Part shown: positions 51,466 through 62,956 of the stretch, in pieces | Layout: each line of letters starts with the position of its first letter | Position numbering within the stretch: the stretch's first letter is position 1 | Assembly (NCBI GenBank): GCA_029204225.1 | Contig: CM055092.1 | Span: 73,012,857 to 73,076,856 of the forward strand | Length of the DNA stretch: 64,000 nt | Direction: 5' to 3' | Source: Diphasiastrum complanatum | Taxonomy: Eukaryota; Streptophyta; Lycopodiopsida; Lycopodiales; Lycopodiaceae | Position numbers and translations under genes: made by a program | Notes under the pieces: generated by a model | What the model saw: the letters and a program-made list of their open reading frames with translations, nothing else | Databases searched by the model: none | Told to the model about the DNA's origin: nothing

Positions 51466-52118
51466 ACTACCATGTACTGAGTCAATTATTACGATATATG
51501 ATTACTCAATGTATTTTTCGGGAAAACAAGTTTGTCGTGGGAATCCTAGTCATGAATGCCGCAAAAGTCAATTTCAAGGAAAGAGCCGTTAATGGAAAAC
51601 CGAGACCGTGAATTGTGGTACAATATCGAAATATCATAGAAATCGAGATCGTGAATTGTGGTGTAGTATCGAAATATCATAGAAACCCTAAACATCAAAA
51701 TTTGGGCAAGTTCTAGAAAATGAGCAGAATGTGCAGACCAAGTTGGTAACTCAGTGGGGCAAAAACCCAAAGAACGGGCCAACCCGTACACACTATTAGA
51801 AAAAATCAAGGGGAAACCAAATGGAATGCCAAGAATAATTAAGGCCACCTACAAAAAATAGGGATTGACAAAGGGCATCACCCAAATTTGGATAATAATG
51901 GACAAAAGACCTTGGAGACTAGAAACATTTGAAGGAAACACCCACTAGCTTTTGACAAAAGTGACCATCTATGCTAGTTTTGGGTGTATCCAAGAGGAGG
52001 TCTTTGAATGCACCACTCTCCCACTCTCTCATGGAGGCCACTTGGTGTACTTTCCAATAGGGTGTGAACAATTGGCAAGAAAGGCTTGAAGGGCATGAAG
52101 TTTGGCAAGACCCCATCT
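51466..52118. other. Unassigned, possibly interior of the element with the LTR at 52130
   Basis: No coding domain is recognised. Two near-identical strings around 'cgaaatatcatagaaa' occur at 51628 and 51669, a 41-base local duplication. Confidence 0.35.
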
Positions 52119-52205
52119 TGAAGGGGGATTGTTGGAGTTGGCTATAAAAGAAAGCCCACTCTTTGTGTTTTAGAGAGTCGGTTATTTTTGGATTCTTGTT
52201 GTCTT
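52119..52205 (+). repeat. Polypurine tract and start of an LTR (LTR-D)
   Basis: The string tgaagggggat is followed by tgttggagtt at 52130, the arrangement of a polypurine tract and 3' LTR start. A TATA-like 'gctataaaag' lies at about 52140. The LTR is interrupted at 52205 by a solo LTR and resumes at 53244. Its far end is not identified. Confidence 0.55.
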
Positions 52206-53238
52206 TGTTGGATTATTCTCCTACTAATCGACTAATCGACATTTTAATCTTCGTCCAACTTTTATCCAAACCTGCAGATTTCTTCATGTTTTTACACAGT
52301 CTGCATAACTACTCGGAAACAGTTTATAGTGTTGGTATTTTCGGGATTTTCTCTCACTTCGACTTTTTTCGCAAAATACCAGATGCCTCAAATGTTAAGG
52401 AAATGACTTTATCGAAGACCTTCTTGTTTTTTGCATTTTTCGCAAGACAATTTATTGTTCTTCTTAAAGCCTACAGACTTGGTCTAACCGTTTAGCAAGT
52501 AAATTTCTAGGAGACTATCTGGATGGATGCCAGCACATCACAGCCAACTGGATGACGCATTTGACGACCTAATTAGCTTTCTTACTGGTGGACGTTGCCG
52601 CATTTGCTTAGTATAAATAGCTGCTCATATGTCTACATTTGTGTGTGTTGATCTTACAGCATTGATGCGATCAAGAGATCAGCAAGTATTGAATAGTTAG
52701 CTCTCTCTCTCATGCCTGCGAGCTTGGACACTCTTGAGCATTATAGCTCACTTCTTTAGAGTTGATTAGAGGTTGCTATTGCGCTTACTTCTTATCAATA
52801 GTTGCGCTTAATTCAGAAGTTTATTTAGTCGCTCAGAGATAGCTTAGAGTACGCAGCTTTGATCCACAAACCTTTTTGTACTCATTTACATCTGTTTCGT
52901 CTCATACTGAATCAATACTATCTTTTTATTTGCATTCAAGTTTGTCTCATAATGTATGCATTTCTGTAGTTCTTCGCAACAGATTATTTGTCTGATAATT
53001 CAAAGCTAAATGTTTGGCTACATAATCATTGTAGTACTAATGATTTCAAAGTTAGTTACTATAAGATCGAACATGATTTCTATCACTATTGATTTGTTCG
53101 GAATTGATAAGCGTAGTCATGCATAGAAAAAGAGGAAGATAGTTTGTTACGATGCGCACGATTAGTTTTCTTTCTTGTCGTTCGAATTCTTTTTATTCGA
53201 TTCTTTTTTACCTATCTTTTACACACCTCTTTCCAACA
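52206..53238 (+). repeat. Solo copia LTR with target-site duplication (LTR-A)
   Basis: It runs from tgttggatta to ...ccaaca, 1033 bp, flanked by a perfect 5-bp duplication gtctt at 52201-52205 and 53239-53243. It is the same family as LTR-B and LTR-C, sharing for instance 'actcttgagcatt' and 'gagatagcttagagtacg'. Confidence 0.88.
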
Positions 53239-53243
53239 GTCTT

Positions 53244-53458
53244 GAGTGGAGAGCTTCATGGGATTTGTTTGGGACTTAATAATTTTGTGGTTTGGCGAGT
53301 GTTGGTTGGTCTTGTATGCTTTACTTCTTGTTGATCAATGCTAGTGGTGGATTGGGATGCTTGAGGTTAGTTCCTCTTTATAGTTAGTTCCTTGATGTTA
53401 GTAACACCTTCATGAGTATCTTGGTAATTGTGTGGATGAGATTGTTAGGGTTTTACCT
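53244..53458 (+). other. Interrupted host sequence between LTR-A and LTR-B
   Basis: This continues the sequence broken at 52205, probably LTR-D. No other feature is seen. Confidence 0.45.
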
Positions 53459-54230
53459 GTTGGATTATTCTCTCGATGATCGACTAATCATTTTTAATCT
53501 TCATCCACTACATTACCCAGCTCTATAGTTTTATGCATGTTTCTACACAGTCTGAGAAGTACACGGAAATTGCTCACAGGTGGATTCCACAAATAAATTC
53601 CCAAGAAGTACTAACTGGACAAATGCCAATTCACTACAGCCAACTGGCCATTATGATCTACGAACTAATCAGTTGTCCTACTGGACGCGTGTTTTTGCTT
53701 AGTATAAATAGTTGATCATACGTCTATTATTTTATTCATTCATGCAATGCATTGAAGTAGAATTTAGCAGCTCTCTCAAGCTTTCAAGCTTGAACACTCT
53801 TAAGCATTGAAACTCAGTTCTTTAGAGTTATTTTAGAGTTTTTCTATTAGCACTTAGTGCTTATCAACGGAAGTGCAAATCAGACAGAGTTTTCAGAGAT
53901 AGCTTAAAGTACGTGGTTTCTATCCACAATTATCTTGTGCTCATCATTTTGCTGAATCAATCTATCATTTATTTTATTCAGTATCATGTCAAAATATTTG
54001 TGATCTCATGTTGCTTTATCTGATAATTCAATTCTTCATTATTTGGCTAGGTAATCACTTTAGCTCTGATGATTTGAAAGTTAGTTACTAAAAGATTGAG
54101 TGTAACTCTTGTCACTATGTTTTGTTGAAAAATGATAGAAGTAGTCATGCATTAGGAAAGTGGGCTCATTCCGCTGTGCTCGATAAGTCGTTCACAACTT
54201 TGACTTGTCATTATTGCACTCTTTCCAGCA
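53459..54230 (+). repeat. 5' LTR of the outer copia element (LTR-B)
   Basis: It runs tgttggatta ... ttccagca, 772 bp, and is followed at 54231 by tgatatcaaagc, a variant copia primer-binding site. It aligns over its length with 62175-62956. Confidence 0.87.
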
Positions 54231-54436
54231 TGATATCAAAGCGATCTGTTATATCAGGGCTCTAATACTTGATATCTTTCACGATATCAAATCGATATCA
54301 TTTGATACTTCTCACAATATCATATTTTTCAATTTGTGGTATCAAATTTCAGTATCAGATAGTTGATTTCCAATTGTAGCGCAGCAAGGTATCTCTATCT
54401 TAATGTCATCGATATATCGACAGATTAAAGTTCCAA

Positions 54437-54971
54437 ATGGATTCTCAGAGTAAAGATGCTCTTATCATAGACAAGCTAAATGGATCAAATTACTACTTGT
54501 GAAAATTTAAGAAAGAACTTGCTAATCACCAATGAGTTGTGAGATATTGTCACAGGTACAGAAGAGAAGCCTGAAGACGACACAACCGAGTCAAATTGGA
54601 AGTCGAAGGATGGTAAAGCTTTCTTTCTTATTATTCTCAATATAGCAGACACTCATATTGGCCACCTATCTGAAGCTCAAACTTCGGAACAAGTATGGGA
54701 CATCCTGAGCTCATAATATGATGTGAAGGACGTAACTTCTAAGTTACATCTACGAAGAAAATTCTTCACTCTCAAGATGTCAAATGGTGATTCAATTCAG
54801 AATCACGCTAACTAGTTTAAGAATCTCTTGCAACAGATGGTCGTTGTTGGATCAGTCATAAACGATCAAGATGCAATTATGACATTTCTTTCAAGTTTGC
54901 CCTCTACATATGAGAACTGGGTGATGATCATATCGACACACTCAGATTTGACTCTTACCAGAGTTATCACT
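54437..54971 (+). pseudogene. Outer copia gag, 5' part
   Basis: It starts 'MDSQSKDALIIDKLNGSNYY' and, after an early stop and a frameshift, continues with 'WKSKDGKAFFLIILNIADTH', 'EQVWDILSS' and 'INDQDAIMTFLSSLPSTY'. It parallels the inner element's gag at 59538. Coding stops abruptly after 'LTLTRVIT', where an LTR begins at 54972. Confidence 0.88.
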
Positions 54972-55257
54972 GTTGGATTTATTTCCTCTACTCTCCTAAA
55001 TCCTATGTTAATCTGCCTCCATTCATGCTGCTATATTTTACTTGTGTTGTCACACAGTTTGCATATTTACACGTAAAATAAGACAGGCGAAAAAAAGTGA
55101 CAGTTGCAACAGTTGGCATTTTTACTCACTATTTATGACAGGCAAAAAATGCGACATTTGCACACAGCCTACATATTTACCAGTAAAATTGAACAGGCGA
55201 AAAATGCAAAAAATGCGACACTACATTTTTACATGCATTTTATCACAGGCGAAACAA
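54972..55257 (+). repeat. First about 286 bases of the inner copia's 5' LTR
   Basis: The sequence begins tgttggattt and matches the reverse complement of 57110 downwards ('ctcctaaatcctatgttaat'). It is cut at about 55257, inside the LTR's minisatellite of 'cattttatnacaggcgaaaa' units. The rest of this LTR lies 5.4 kb away in the opposite orientation. Confidence 0.82.
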
Positions 55258-55262
55258 AGGTT

Positions 55263-56000
55263 TTCAAGGCTTGACTAGTGTTAGAATAACAATGTTCCAA
55301 TCTATATAAGTTTCCATGCCTCTTGCCGAGTGCAAGGATCTTACTTGTCCTATCGATAATTCGGCATTGATCAGACTCGAACTCTACCTTATGACTAAAT
55401 CAGTGAGTCTACTTACTGATAGCAAATTTGTAGAAAGTTTAGGAACATACAAAACATTTGATAGTAGCTTGAATTGATCATGCTAAAATTTCAATCTCAC
55501 AATACCTTCACCTTCGATAGCGTGAGTGCCATTGTCGACAGAATGAATGTATCTTATTGTACTATAAGACGTATAGGAGTGAAAATGCCCACGATGATTG
55601 GTCATATGTTGAGTTGCTCCAAAATCCAGAAACCAGGAATTATCCAATAGTGCTTTTCGATCTTTGACCATAAATGCTCCTTCGTCCATGTCAATGTCGA
55701 GAGGTGTTGTGACTGCATTCACCCGTTGATCTAGTTGCTTACTAGCATTCTTAGCTTTGAGAACCCTGCAATCCTGGATCTCATGATTAGTGCGCTTGCA
55801 ATACTTATAGAACATCTTCTTCTTCGACTGTGGATTTGATAATTGTTCTTGACTTTGAGTCAGTTTCTGATTTGATGCGGACTGCTTAGAGCTTTTTCGC
55901 TTCTGTTGTTTTGAGCTTTGTTGACATATAGGGTTTGAGATGATAAAGTCGATGAAGCGTCTTGACTTCTTCGATTATCTTCTTGCAGCAACATAGTGAT
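55263..56000 (-). pseudogene. Outer copia gag-protease-pre-integrase segment, inverted
   Basis: On the minus strand it begins at atcac (56000-55996), then 'MLLQEDNRRSQDASSTL', a degenerate zinc knuckle ('FYKYCKRTNHEIQDC'), protease ('WFLDFGATQHMTNH') and the pre-integrase string 'LALGKRHGNLYRLEHC'. It picks up exactly where the outer gag at 54971 stops, but on the opposite strand. It is therefore read as part of the outer element. Confidence 0.85.
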
Positions 56001-57110
56001 TTTCGGAAGAAAAATTGGAACTCGATTTCTCTTCTCGGTGCGTGCACTACTGGTGACTTAGTAGGCGAACACAAGAATATGATAATTTTAAAATTTTAAT
56101 GCGTGGTCGTAGTGGAAGCAAAGAGCAGACAACTAGACAAATCAAATAAATAGCCAGACAGAATGTAGAAAAGCATTGCAGTGTTGACACGAATCTGAAC
56201 GCAGCACTAGATAGAGTTGTAATCAGATTAAGTATAAAAAAATATACAAGCCAATAATGCAGGTGAGCACAAAACAATAGTGGACGTAACCGCGTGCTTC
56301 ACAAAGCTAATCACAAATGTAAAGATTACGAACCTATTACTGACAATCTGTCTGAAAAAAAAGAAGTAACTAATGCGTGAAGGCATCTACAATGTCTATC
56401 TCTCAATTACAAAAAATCAAGCTTATTGCGCTTGTTTCTACTATCTTGAATACCGAGATGGTATTCACTATATACATAAATTTTACAAGTCTGCAGATGA
56501 AGAGGGTACAAAAGTGGTTGTGTCGTCTGTAGGAGATCGTGGGTGGCTATTGTTGTTGTCAACTCTGATCGCACAGTGCATAGAATGGGCGTGAAGAGGC
56601 TACGACGTCGGGCTTCGCCAAAAATAACGTTGGTGAAAATGCGAAAATCGTGACACCCTTTGGCCTTTGGCCTTGTCCTTACCTAAAGGCAACCTGCATC
56701 TTTTTAAAGATAAGTGTCATTTTTTGTAGAGGCAAGTTTTCGTCTGTCATAAAATGCGTGTAAAAATGCAGTGTTGCATTTTTCGTCTTTTCCGTCTGTT
56801 ATTAAATGCATGCAAAAATGCAGTGCTGCATTTTTTGCCTGTCATAAAATGCGTGTAAAAATGCAGTGTCGTATTTTTCGTCTGTCATAAAATGCATGTA
56901 AAAATGCAGTGTCATATTTTTTGTTTGTTCAATTTTACTTGTAAATATGCAGGTTGTGCAACTGTCGCATTTTTCACCTGTCATAAATAGTGAGTAAAAA
57001 TGCAGACTGTTGCAATATGCAGACCATGGGACAACACAAGTAAAATACAACAACATGAATGGAGACATATTAACATAGGATTTAGGAGAATAGAGAAAAT
57101 AAATCCAACA
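56001..57110 (-). repeat. 3' LTR of the inner copia
   Basis: On the minus strand it starts tgttggattt at 57110 after a G-rich tract and ends ...ccgaaa at 56001, 1110 bp, where a canonical ...CA end appears mutated. Its U3 holds four or more tandem units of about 40 bases around 'taaaaatgcagtgt' and 'gtcataaaatgc' (56740-56920). Confidence 0.87.
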
Positions 57111-57120
57111 CCCCCCCTTA
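57111..57120 (-). other. Polypurine tract of the inner copia
   Basis: The minus strand reads taaggggggg directly before the LTR start. Confidence 0.8.
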
Positions 57121-57124
57121 ATCT

Positions 57125-57604
57125 GGATCCGTGAATGCCTTGATCTTCAGACTAAGCAATGCACAAAACTTGTGTACATTAACACTTAATGCCTTTTTTA
57201 AATATATCTACAACCATGTCTTGCGTTCTATGGTACGTTAAGCTTACCTCCTTGTTGAGAACCTTGTCCCTGATATAGTAATATTGGATCTCAATGTGCT
57301 TACTCCTAGAGTGAAATCTAGCATTGGCCGATAAGACAATAGCACTCTGATTATCACATAATATGATAGTAGAGCTGTACTGATTCAAACTGACAGTATT
57401 TTTCTTAACCAAAACATTTCTTTAATAGATTGAGAAGTAGCAATGTATTCTGCTTTTGTAGATGAAAGAGCAATAGAGGTTTGCTTACGATTGTTCCATG
57501 AGATAGGACCGTCGTTGAAGAAGAATGTAAATCCAGATGTGGACTTACAATTGTCTACATCTCCTCCCCAGCTTGCATTAGAATATCCACTGAGCTGAGG
57601 ATGT
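57125..57604 (-). pseudogene. Inner copia RNase H
   Basis: The order is 'LSGYSNASWGGDVDNCKSTS', 'ISWNNRKQTSIALSSTKAEY', 'IILCDNQSAIVLSA', 'FHSRSKHIEIQYYYIRDK' and 'DMVVDIFKKGI'. The first catalytic Asp is Asn (YSNAS for YSDAD) and the Glu of TEAEY is Lys, so the enzyme is dead. A frame change occurs near 57412. Confidence 0.87.
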
Positions 57605-58080
57605 TCTGTTTGAGAGGGCCTTGGTTGAACATCTGTTCTGGACGTAAGCTGTAGTGGAGACAGCTTCAACCCAGAAGCTTTTGGATAATGATGCATGCAC
57701 TAGCATACATTTAGCTGATTCAACCAGGGTACGGTTCTTTCTCTCGACCAAGCCATTTGACTCAGGAGAATAAGGAGTGATAAATTGCTGCTCAATGTCT
57801 TGGCTTTGGCAGTACTCCTTAAATTTGGTAGAGATGTACTCTCCACCATTGTCAGATCTCAGGGCTTTGATCGTCCTTCTAGTTGATTTTTCTACACGCT
57901 CCTTGAAGATTCTAAAGCAATTAAAAGCTTCTGATTTCTTCTTGATAAAGTACACCATTTTGGAGAATTCATCAATAAAAGTTATGAAATACTTTGCATC
58001 CTTCAGAGAAGGATTCTGCATCGGGCCACAAATGTCTGTATGTACAACATCTAACAATCCTTTAGCAGTTTGTTGATGGC
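57605..58080 (-). pseudogene. Inner copia integrase core, C-terminus and RT deleted
   Basis: The 'DVVHTDICGP', 'ALRSDNGGEY' and 'SNGLVERKNR' motifs carry all three catalytic residues of the D-D-E core, in one open frame. After 'VQNRCSTKALSNRT' the sequence jumps to RNase H near 57604. The integrase C-terminal region and the entire RT are absent. Confidence 0.88.
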
Positions 58081-58090
58081 TTGATCTAGT

Positions 58091-58860
58091 CTATTTACCA
58101 ACTAAACAATCTTGACAGACAGGTAACTTGACCTTATTATTCGGATAGTTTAGATCAAGAAAAATAGAATGTTCAGACATTTGTTGTACAGAAGCAAGAT
58201 TCAAGTGACCAAGTCTATAATGCCAAAATAAACTTTTATTTGCTTGAATGGAATTACTGGGCGTTTGACTAGAGGTAGAGAAACAATGACTTAATCTATA
58301 CAAGTATCCATGCCTCTTTCCGAGTGCTAGGATATTGCCTATCCTATCAACTATTTTGCATTGATCACATTCGAATTCTACTTTATGTCCTAGATCTATG
58401 ATTATGCTTACAGAGAGCAAATTTGTAGACAGATTGGGTACATACAGGACTTTAGAAAATAGCTTAGACTGATCATTTGCAAAGCTTAATTTTACAATAC
58501 CTTCACCTTTAATAACTTGTGTGCTATTATCGCCAATGCGAATGTATTTGTTGGTACTGTAGGGTGTATAGGACTCGAAATAGCCAATGAAGCTGGTCAT
58601 ATGTTGAGTAGCACCAAAATTTAGGAACCAAGAACTATCGTTAGATGCTCCTTGATGGCTGGTCATGAAGGCATCATGATCCGCTTCTTGAATAGGTTGT
58701 GGAGCTTCTATAGCTACATTGGCCACTTGATTTGACTGTCCCTTGCTGTTGTTCTTTGCTTGTAGTATCCAGCAGTCTTGAATATCGTGGTTGTTTCTCT
58801 TGTAGTATCTGTAGAACAACTTCTTCTTAGTCTGCAGATTTGACTGTTATTTGTGCTGTG
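58091..58860 (-). pseudogene. Inner copia nucleocapsid-protease-pre-integrase
   Basis: An open frame of 242 aa starts at 58819. The zinc knuckle has lost its first cysteines ('FYRYYKRNNHDIQDC'). The protease reads 'WFLNFGATQHMTS', with Asn where the catalytic Asp is expected. The pre-integrase zinc site ('FWHYRLGHLN', 'VCQDCLVGK') is intact and is followed by a stop before the integrase core. Confidence 0.88.
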
Positions 58861-59538
58861 TTGGTTTCTGGTCTTTCTTTGATTGCTTCGGGCCTTTCTT
58901 CTTCTTCTGCTTATATGGCCTCTGTTGGTGTACAAGGCGTGACAATCAGCTAAGGAACTGGAGGCCTCGTTCCTCCGTGTGTCTTCTTGCAACAACATTG
59001 TAATGACTCTCAAAAGAGTCAGCTCTGGATGAGTTGTGATGATCATCACTCAGTTGTCGTATGAGCTTGACAAGCTTGTAAGCAGTTGCATTACTGCGTC
59101 TTGATCGTCAATGACAGATCCGACAGCGGCCATTTACTTCAGCAGGTTCTTGAACTGGTTGATGTGATTATGCAGGGATTCACCATTTTCCATCTTGAGA
59201 GAGTAAAATTTATTCTTGGGATGTAGCTTGGAAGCTATATCTCGCACTTCGTATAATGTGCTCAAGATGTCCCAAACTTCCTTGGATGTTTGAGCTTCGG
59301 ACTCATGGCTGATCTGAGTATCCGAAATGTTGAGGATGATCAGCGCAAATGCTTTGCCATCCTTCAGTTTCCATCTGGAGATTGCCGCGTCATTAGCTTC
59401 GGGTATCTCCTCTGCACCTATAACAACGTCATACAACTCCTTAGCCATTAGCACGGTTCTCATCTTAAATTTCCACATATGATGACTGGCTCCATCAAGC
59501 TTGTCCATGATCGGACTGGATTTCCCTTGGGAATCCAT
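58861..59538 (-). pseudogene. Inner copia gag
   Basis: It starts 'MDSQGKSSPIMDKLDGAS' and continues with 'WKLKDGKAFALIILNISDTQ' and 'SLHNHINQFKNLLK', stays open to 59134, then continues in other frames to about 58861. It is clearly homologous to the outer gag at 54437 and to the fragment at 46.6 kb. Confidence 0.88.
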
Positions 59539-59725
59539 GTAGAAGATTAGTCTAGGTGAGTGACTTAAGTATGAAAATCTGGTGCTAAATTACAGAACAA
59601 GAAAGCAATTATCCTATCGGCTAGAAGCTTATTAGGCTATAGAAATAGCTCTAACATAAAACCGCTTGAGAAATCAGATTGTTTCTAATGTTAAAGCTCT
59701 AAAATAACCAGAAAATGTAACCTAT

Positions 59726-59738
59726 CGCTATGATACCA
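59726..59738 (-). other. Inner copia primer-binding site
   Basis: The minus strand reads tggtatcatagcg immediately after an LTR end ...cgaca. Confidence 0.8.
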
Positions 59739-60620
59739 TGTCGAAAGAAACAACAAATTCGATTGTCTCTTCTCGATGCACTACTAGAGACTTAGTAGGC
59801 GAACACAAGAATATGATAATTTTAAAATTTTAATGCGCGGTTGTAGCGGAAGCGAAGAGCAGACAACCAGACAAATCAAATAGACAGCCAGACAGAATGT
59901 AGAAAAGCATTGCAGTATTGACACGAATATGAACACATAACCAGACATAGCTGTAATCAGATTAAGTATAGCGAAATATAACCAATAATGCAGGTGAGCA
60001 CAAAATAATAGCGTCGCGTGCTTCACAAAGCTAATCATAAATTGTAAAAAGTATGAACCTATTGCTGACACTCTGTCTAAAAGAAAGAAAGAATCAATGT
60101 GCGAAGGCATCTACAATGTCTGTCTCTCAATTACAAAAAATCAAGCTTATTGATTTCGCTTATTGCGCTTGTTTCTGCTATCTTGAATACCAAGATGGTA
60201 TTCACTATATACATAAATTTTATAGGTGGGCAGATGAAGAAGGTACAAAAGTGGTTGTGCCGTCTGTAGGAGATCGTGGGTGAATGTTGTTGTTGTCAAA
60301 TTTGATCGCACAGTGCATAGAACGGACATGAAGAGGCTAGGACGTCGGGCTTCGCCAAAAATAACGTTGGTGAAAATGCGAGAATTACGACACCCTTTGG
60401 CCTTTGGCCTTGTCCTTACCTAAAGACAACTTGCACCCTTTTAAAGGCAAGTGTCATTTTTTTTAAAGGCAAGTTTTCGTCGGTCATAAAATGCCTGTAA
60501 AAATGCAGTGTCACATTTTTCACCTTTTTCGTCTGTTATCAAATGCATGCAAAAATGCAATGTCGCATTTTTCGCCTGTCATAAAATGCGTGTAAAAATA
60601 CAGTGTCACATTTTTTTGTC
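59739..60620 (-). repeat. Remainder of the inner copia 5' LTR
   Basis: It aligns with the 3' LTR at 56001-56920 with scattered differences (roughly nine bases in ten agree where compared). It lacks the outer start of the LTR and is cut at about 60620 inside the minisatellite. The missing piece is at 54972-55257 in the opposite orientation. Confidence 0.85.
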
Positions 60621-61430
60621 AATAAAGCATTACTATGGCATCATCGATTAGGACACTTGAATCATACATTTGCTTCATACATGTCTAAAAGATCCCTAGC
60701 ATTTTATCTCGACTATCCATCCAATAGTCAACCTCCCTATCTGTCCTAGTTGCATCCTTGGAAGCAGACTAGGATTCCCTTTAAATCGAGTCATAGGCAT
60801 GCAGCAAAAGATTTGTTAGATCTTGTTCATTCAAATATATGTGGTCCAATGCAGACTCCGTCGTTGCTAGATGCAAAGTATTTTATTATCTTTATTGACG
60901 AATTTTCAAGAAAATAACTATTATTTTATTAGCTGAAATTTGAGGCTTTCAATAAGTTTCGACAATTCACAGAGCATGCAAAAAATCAAACTAGTAAAAT
61001 AATTAAAGCACTTAGGTCTGACAACGGGGAAGAATATATCTCTACCAAATTCAAGGACTACCGCATTAACAATGGCATCGAGCATCAATACATTATCATC
61101 TTCACTTGAATGGTCTTGCTGAGAGAAAGAATAGAATCTTAGTCGATTCGGCAAAGTACATGTTATCACATGCGACACTTCTGAAGTCCTTCTAGACTGA
61201 AGCAGTTTCGACTGCAGCTTATATTCAGAACAAATGTCCTACCAAAGATCTCTCAGACAAAACACCATACGAAGTTTGGATACCCAAACCTTCTTTATCA
61301 AACTTACAAGTTTTTGGATGTATTGCTTATGAGCAGATTCCACATGATCTCAAGAAAAAACTGCAAACTTGATGGACATGAAGCATAAGCCACCGGCCAT
61401 CATTTATAGGTCTGATAGCTTGCTAGGAAG
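60621..61430 (+). pseudogene. Outer copia pre-integrase and integrase remnant
   Basis: It opens with 'NKALLWHHRLGHLNHTFAS', then 'LVHSNICGPMQTPSLLDAKY', 'IKALRSDNGEEYISTKFK' and 'FGCIAYEQIPHDLKKKL'. Several stops and frameshifts occur. It continues the inverted pre-integrase segment that ends at 55263. RT and RNase H do not follow. Confidence 0.85.
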
Positions 61431-62174
61431 GTAAAAATAATGCTAATCATGCTATAAAAAATCCAGAATGAACTCCTTATGGATTTGGAGATATGCATCC
61501 CCTCAAAATCACCAAAAATGATCATTTTTTGCACTTTTTTTGACTTTCTACAAGAATTCTTGGCTCTAACTTTAGGGATAACTTCAAAATACTTTGTTTC
61601 ACCCCTTCACAAGCTCTACATGGTGTTTTACAGCCATCTACTATCCAATTCTATGAAAAAAAAAAAACAAGCAAAAATTATGAATTTTAACTCTTTTTGG
61701 GTTTTTCCTTTATAATAAAGTGGAAATTTATGACATGCAACTCTTTCTCTAGCACATGAAAACCAATTTAGATAATTATAGCCATCCAATTGATCCGATC
61801 TTCCTAGATTTTGGTTCTTACTATTTATTTTGTGTCAAAAAGCATGAAAAACCAAACAATTTTGACCAAAACATAGCCTAGAATCATAAATCGTTGAAAG
61901 AATCAGCGCAACACAAATTGGCTTTCTAGGACAATTCACCATGAACCACAAAAAAATCAAGACAGACATGGATCTTAGCAACATGCAGATTGAACTTGGG
62001 AGAATCTACCAACTTGCACACTTGTTCCACCACCTAGATGAGAATACTAGTTGATCTCCATCAAATTCCAGTGAAAAGCACCACCACTCCAAGTTTCTTG
62101 ATCTTCGTAAGTCTTGCTCTGATCCAAAGTAGAGCCTAAAATCCCATGTGCATGTGGTAATACAAAGTCCCAAC
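61431..62174. other. Unassigned sequence before LTR-C
   Basis: No coding domain was recognised and there is no polypurine tract directly before LTR-C. It replaces the RT/RNase H part of the outer element and may itself be inserted material. Confidence 0.4.
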
Positions 62175-62956
62175 TGTTGGACTATTCTCCTGATGATCGA
62201 CTAATCGTTTTTAATTTTCATCCACTACATCATCTAGCTCTGCAGTTTTATGCATGTTTCTACACAGTATGCAGAAGTACACAGAAATCACTCACAGATG
62301 AATTCTGCAAGTAGATTTCCAAGAAGTACTAACTGGATGAATTCCAGCTCACTACGACCAACTGGCCATGATGATCTACGACCTAATCAATTGTCCTACT
62401 GGACACCTATTTTTGCTTAGTATAAATAGTTGATCGTACGTCTATTATTTCATTCATTCATGCAATGCATTGAAGTAGAATTTGGCAGCTGTCTCAAGCT
62501 TTCAAGATTGAACACTCTTGAGCATTCTAGCTTAGTTCTTTAGAGTTCTTTTAAAGTTTTGCTATTAGCGCTTACTTCTTATCAACGGAAGTGCAAATCA
62601 AACAGAGTTTTCAAAGATAGCTTAGAGTACGCAGTTTCTATCCACAATTGTCTTGTGCTCATCATTTTGCTACATCAATCTATCCTTTATTACATTCAGT
62701 ATCATGTCAGAATCTCTGTGATCTCATATTTCTTTTGTCTAATAATTCAATTCTTCATTGTTTGGCTACGTAATCACTTTAGCTCTGATGATCTTAAAGT
62801 TAGTTGCTAAAAGATTGAAGTGACTCTTGTTATTATGTTTTGTTCAAAATCGATAGGCGTAGTCATGCATTACGAAAGCAGGCTCATTCCGCTGCGCTCG
62901 ATAAGTCGTTCACAAGCTTCGACTTGTAATTATTGCATTATCACATCTTTCCAACA
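62175..62956 (+). repeat. 3' LTR of the outer copia element (LTR-C)
   Basis: It runs tgttggacta ... ttccaaca, 782 bp, and is collinear with LTR-B, for example 'gcatgtttctacacagt' and 'gctcattccgctg'. Confidence 0.87.

Larger units (their letters stand above)
53459..62956 (+). mobile_element. Outer Ty1-copia element, nested and rearranged
   Basis: LTR-B, primer-binding site and gag (54437-54971) lie at the left. Integrase (60621-61430) and LTR-C lie at the right. The piece that should follow gag (rest of gag, protease, start of the pre-integrase region) is found inverted at 55263-56000. A second copia occupies most of the interior. The flanks ttacc (53454-53458) and tcacc (62957-62961) differ at one base and may be the original target duplication. 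RT and RNase H of the outer element are not seen; 61431-62174 is unassigned. Confidence 0.75.

Noticed and set aside
55886-56074. 62-aa minus-strand frame as a separate gene
   Set aside because: It spans the junction between the inner copia LTR and the outer copia gag; it is a by-product of the insertion.
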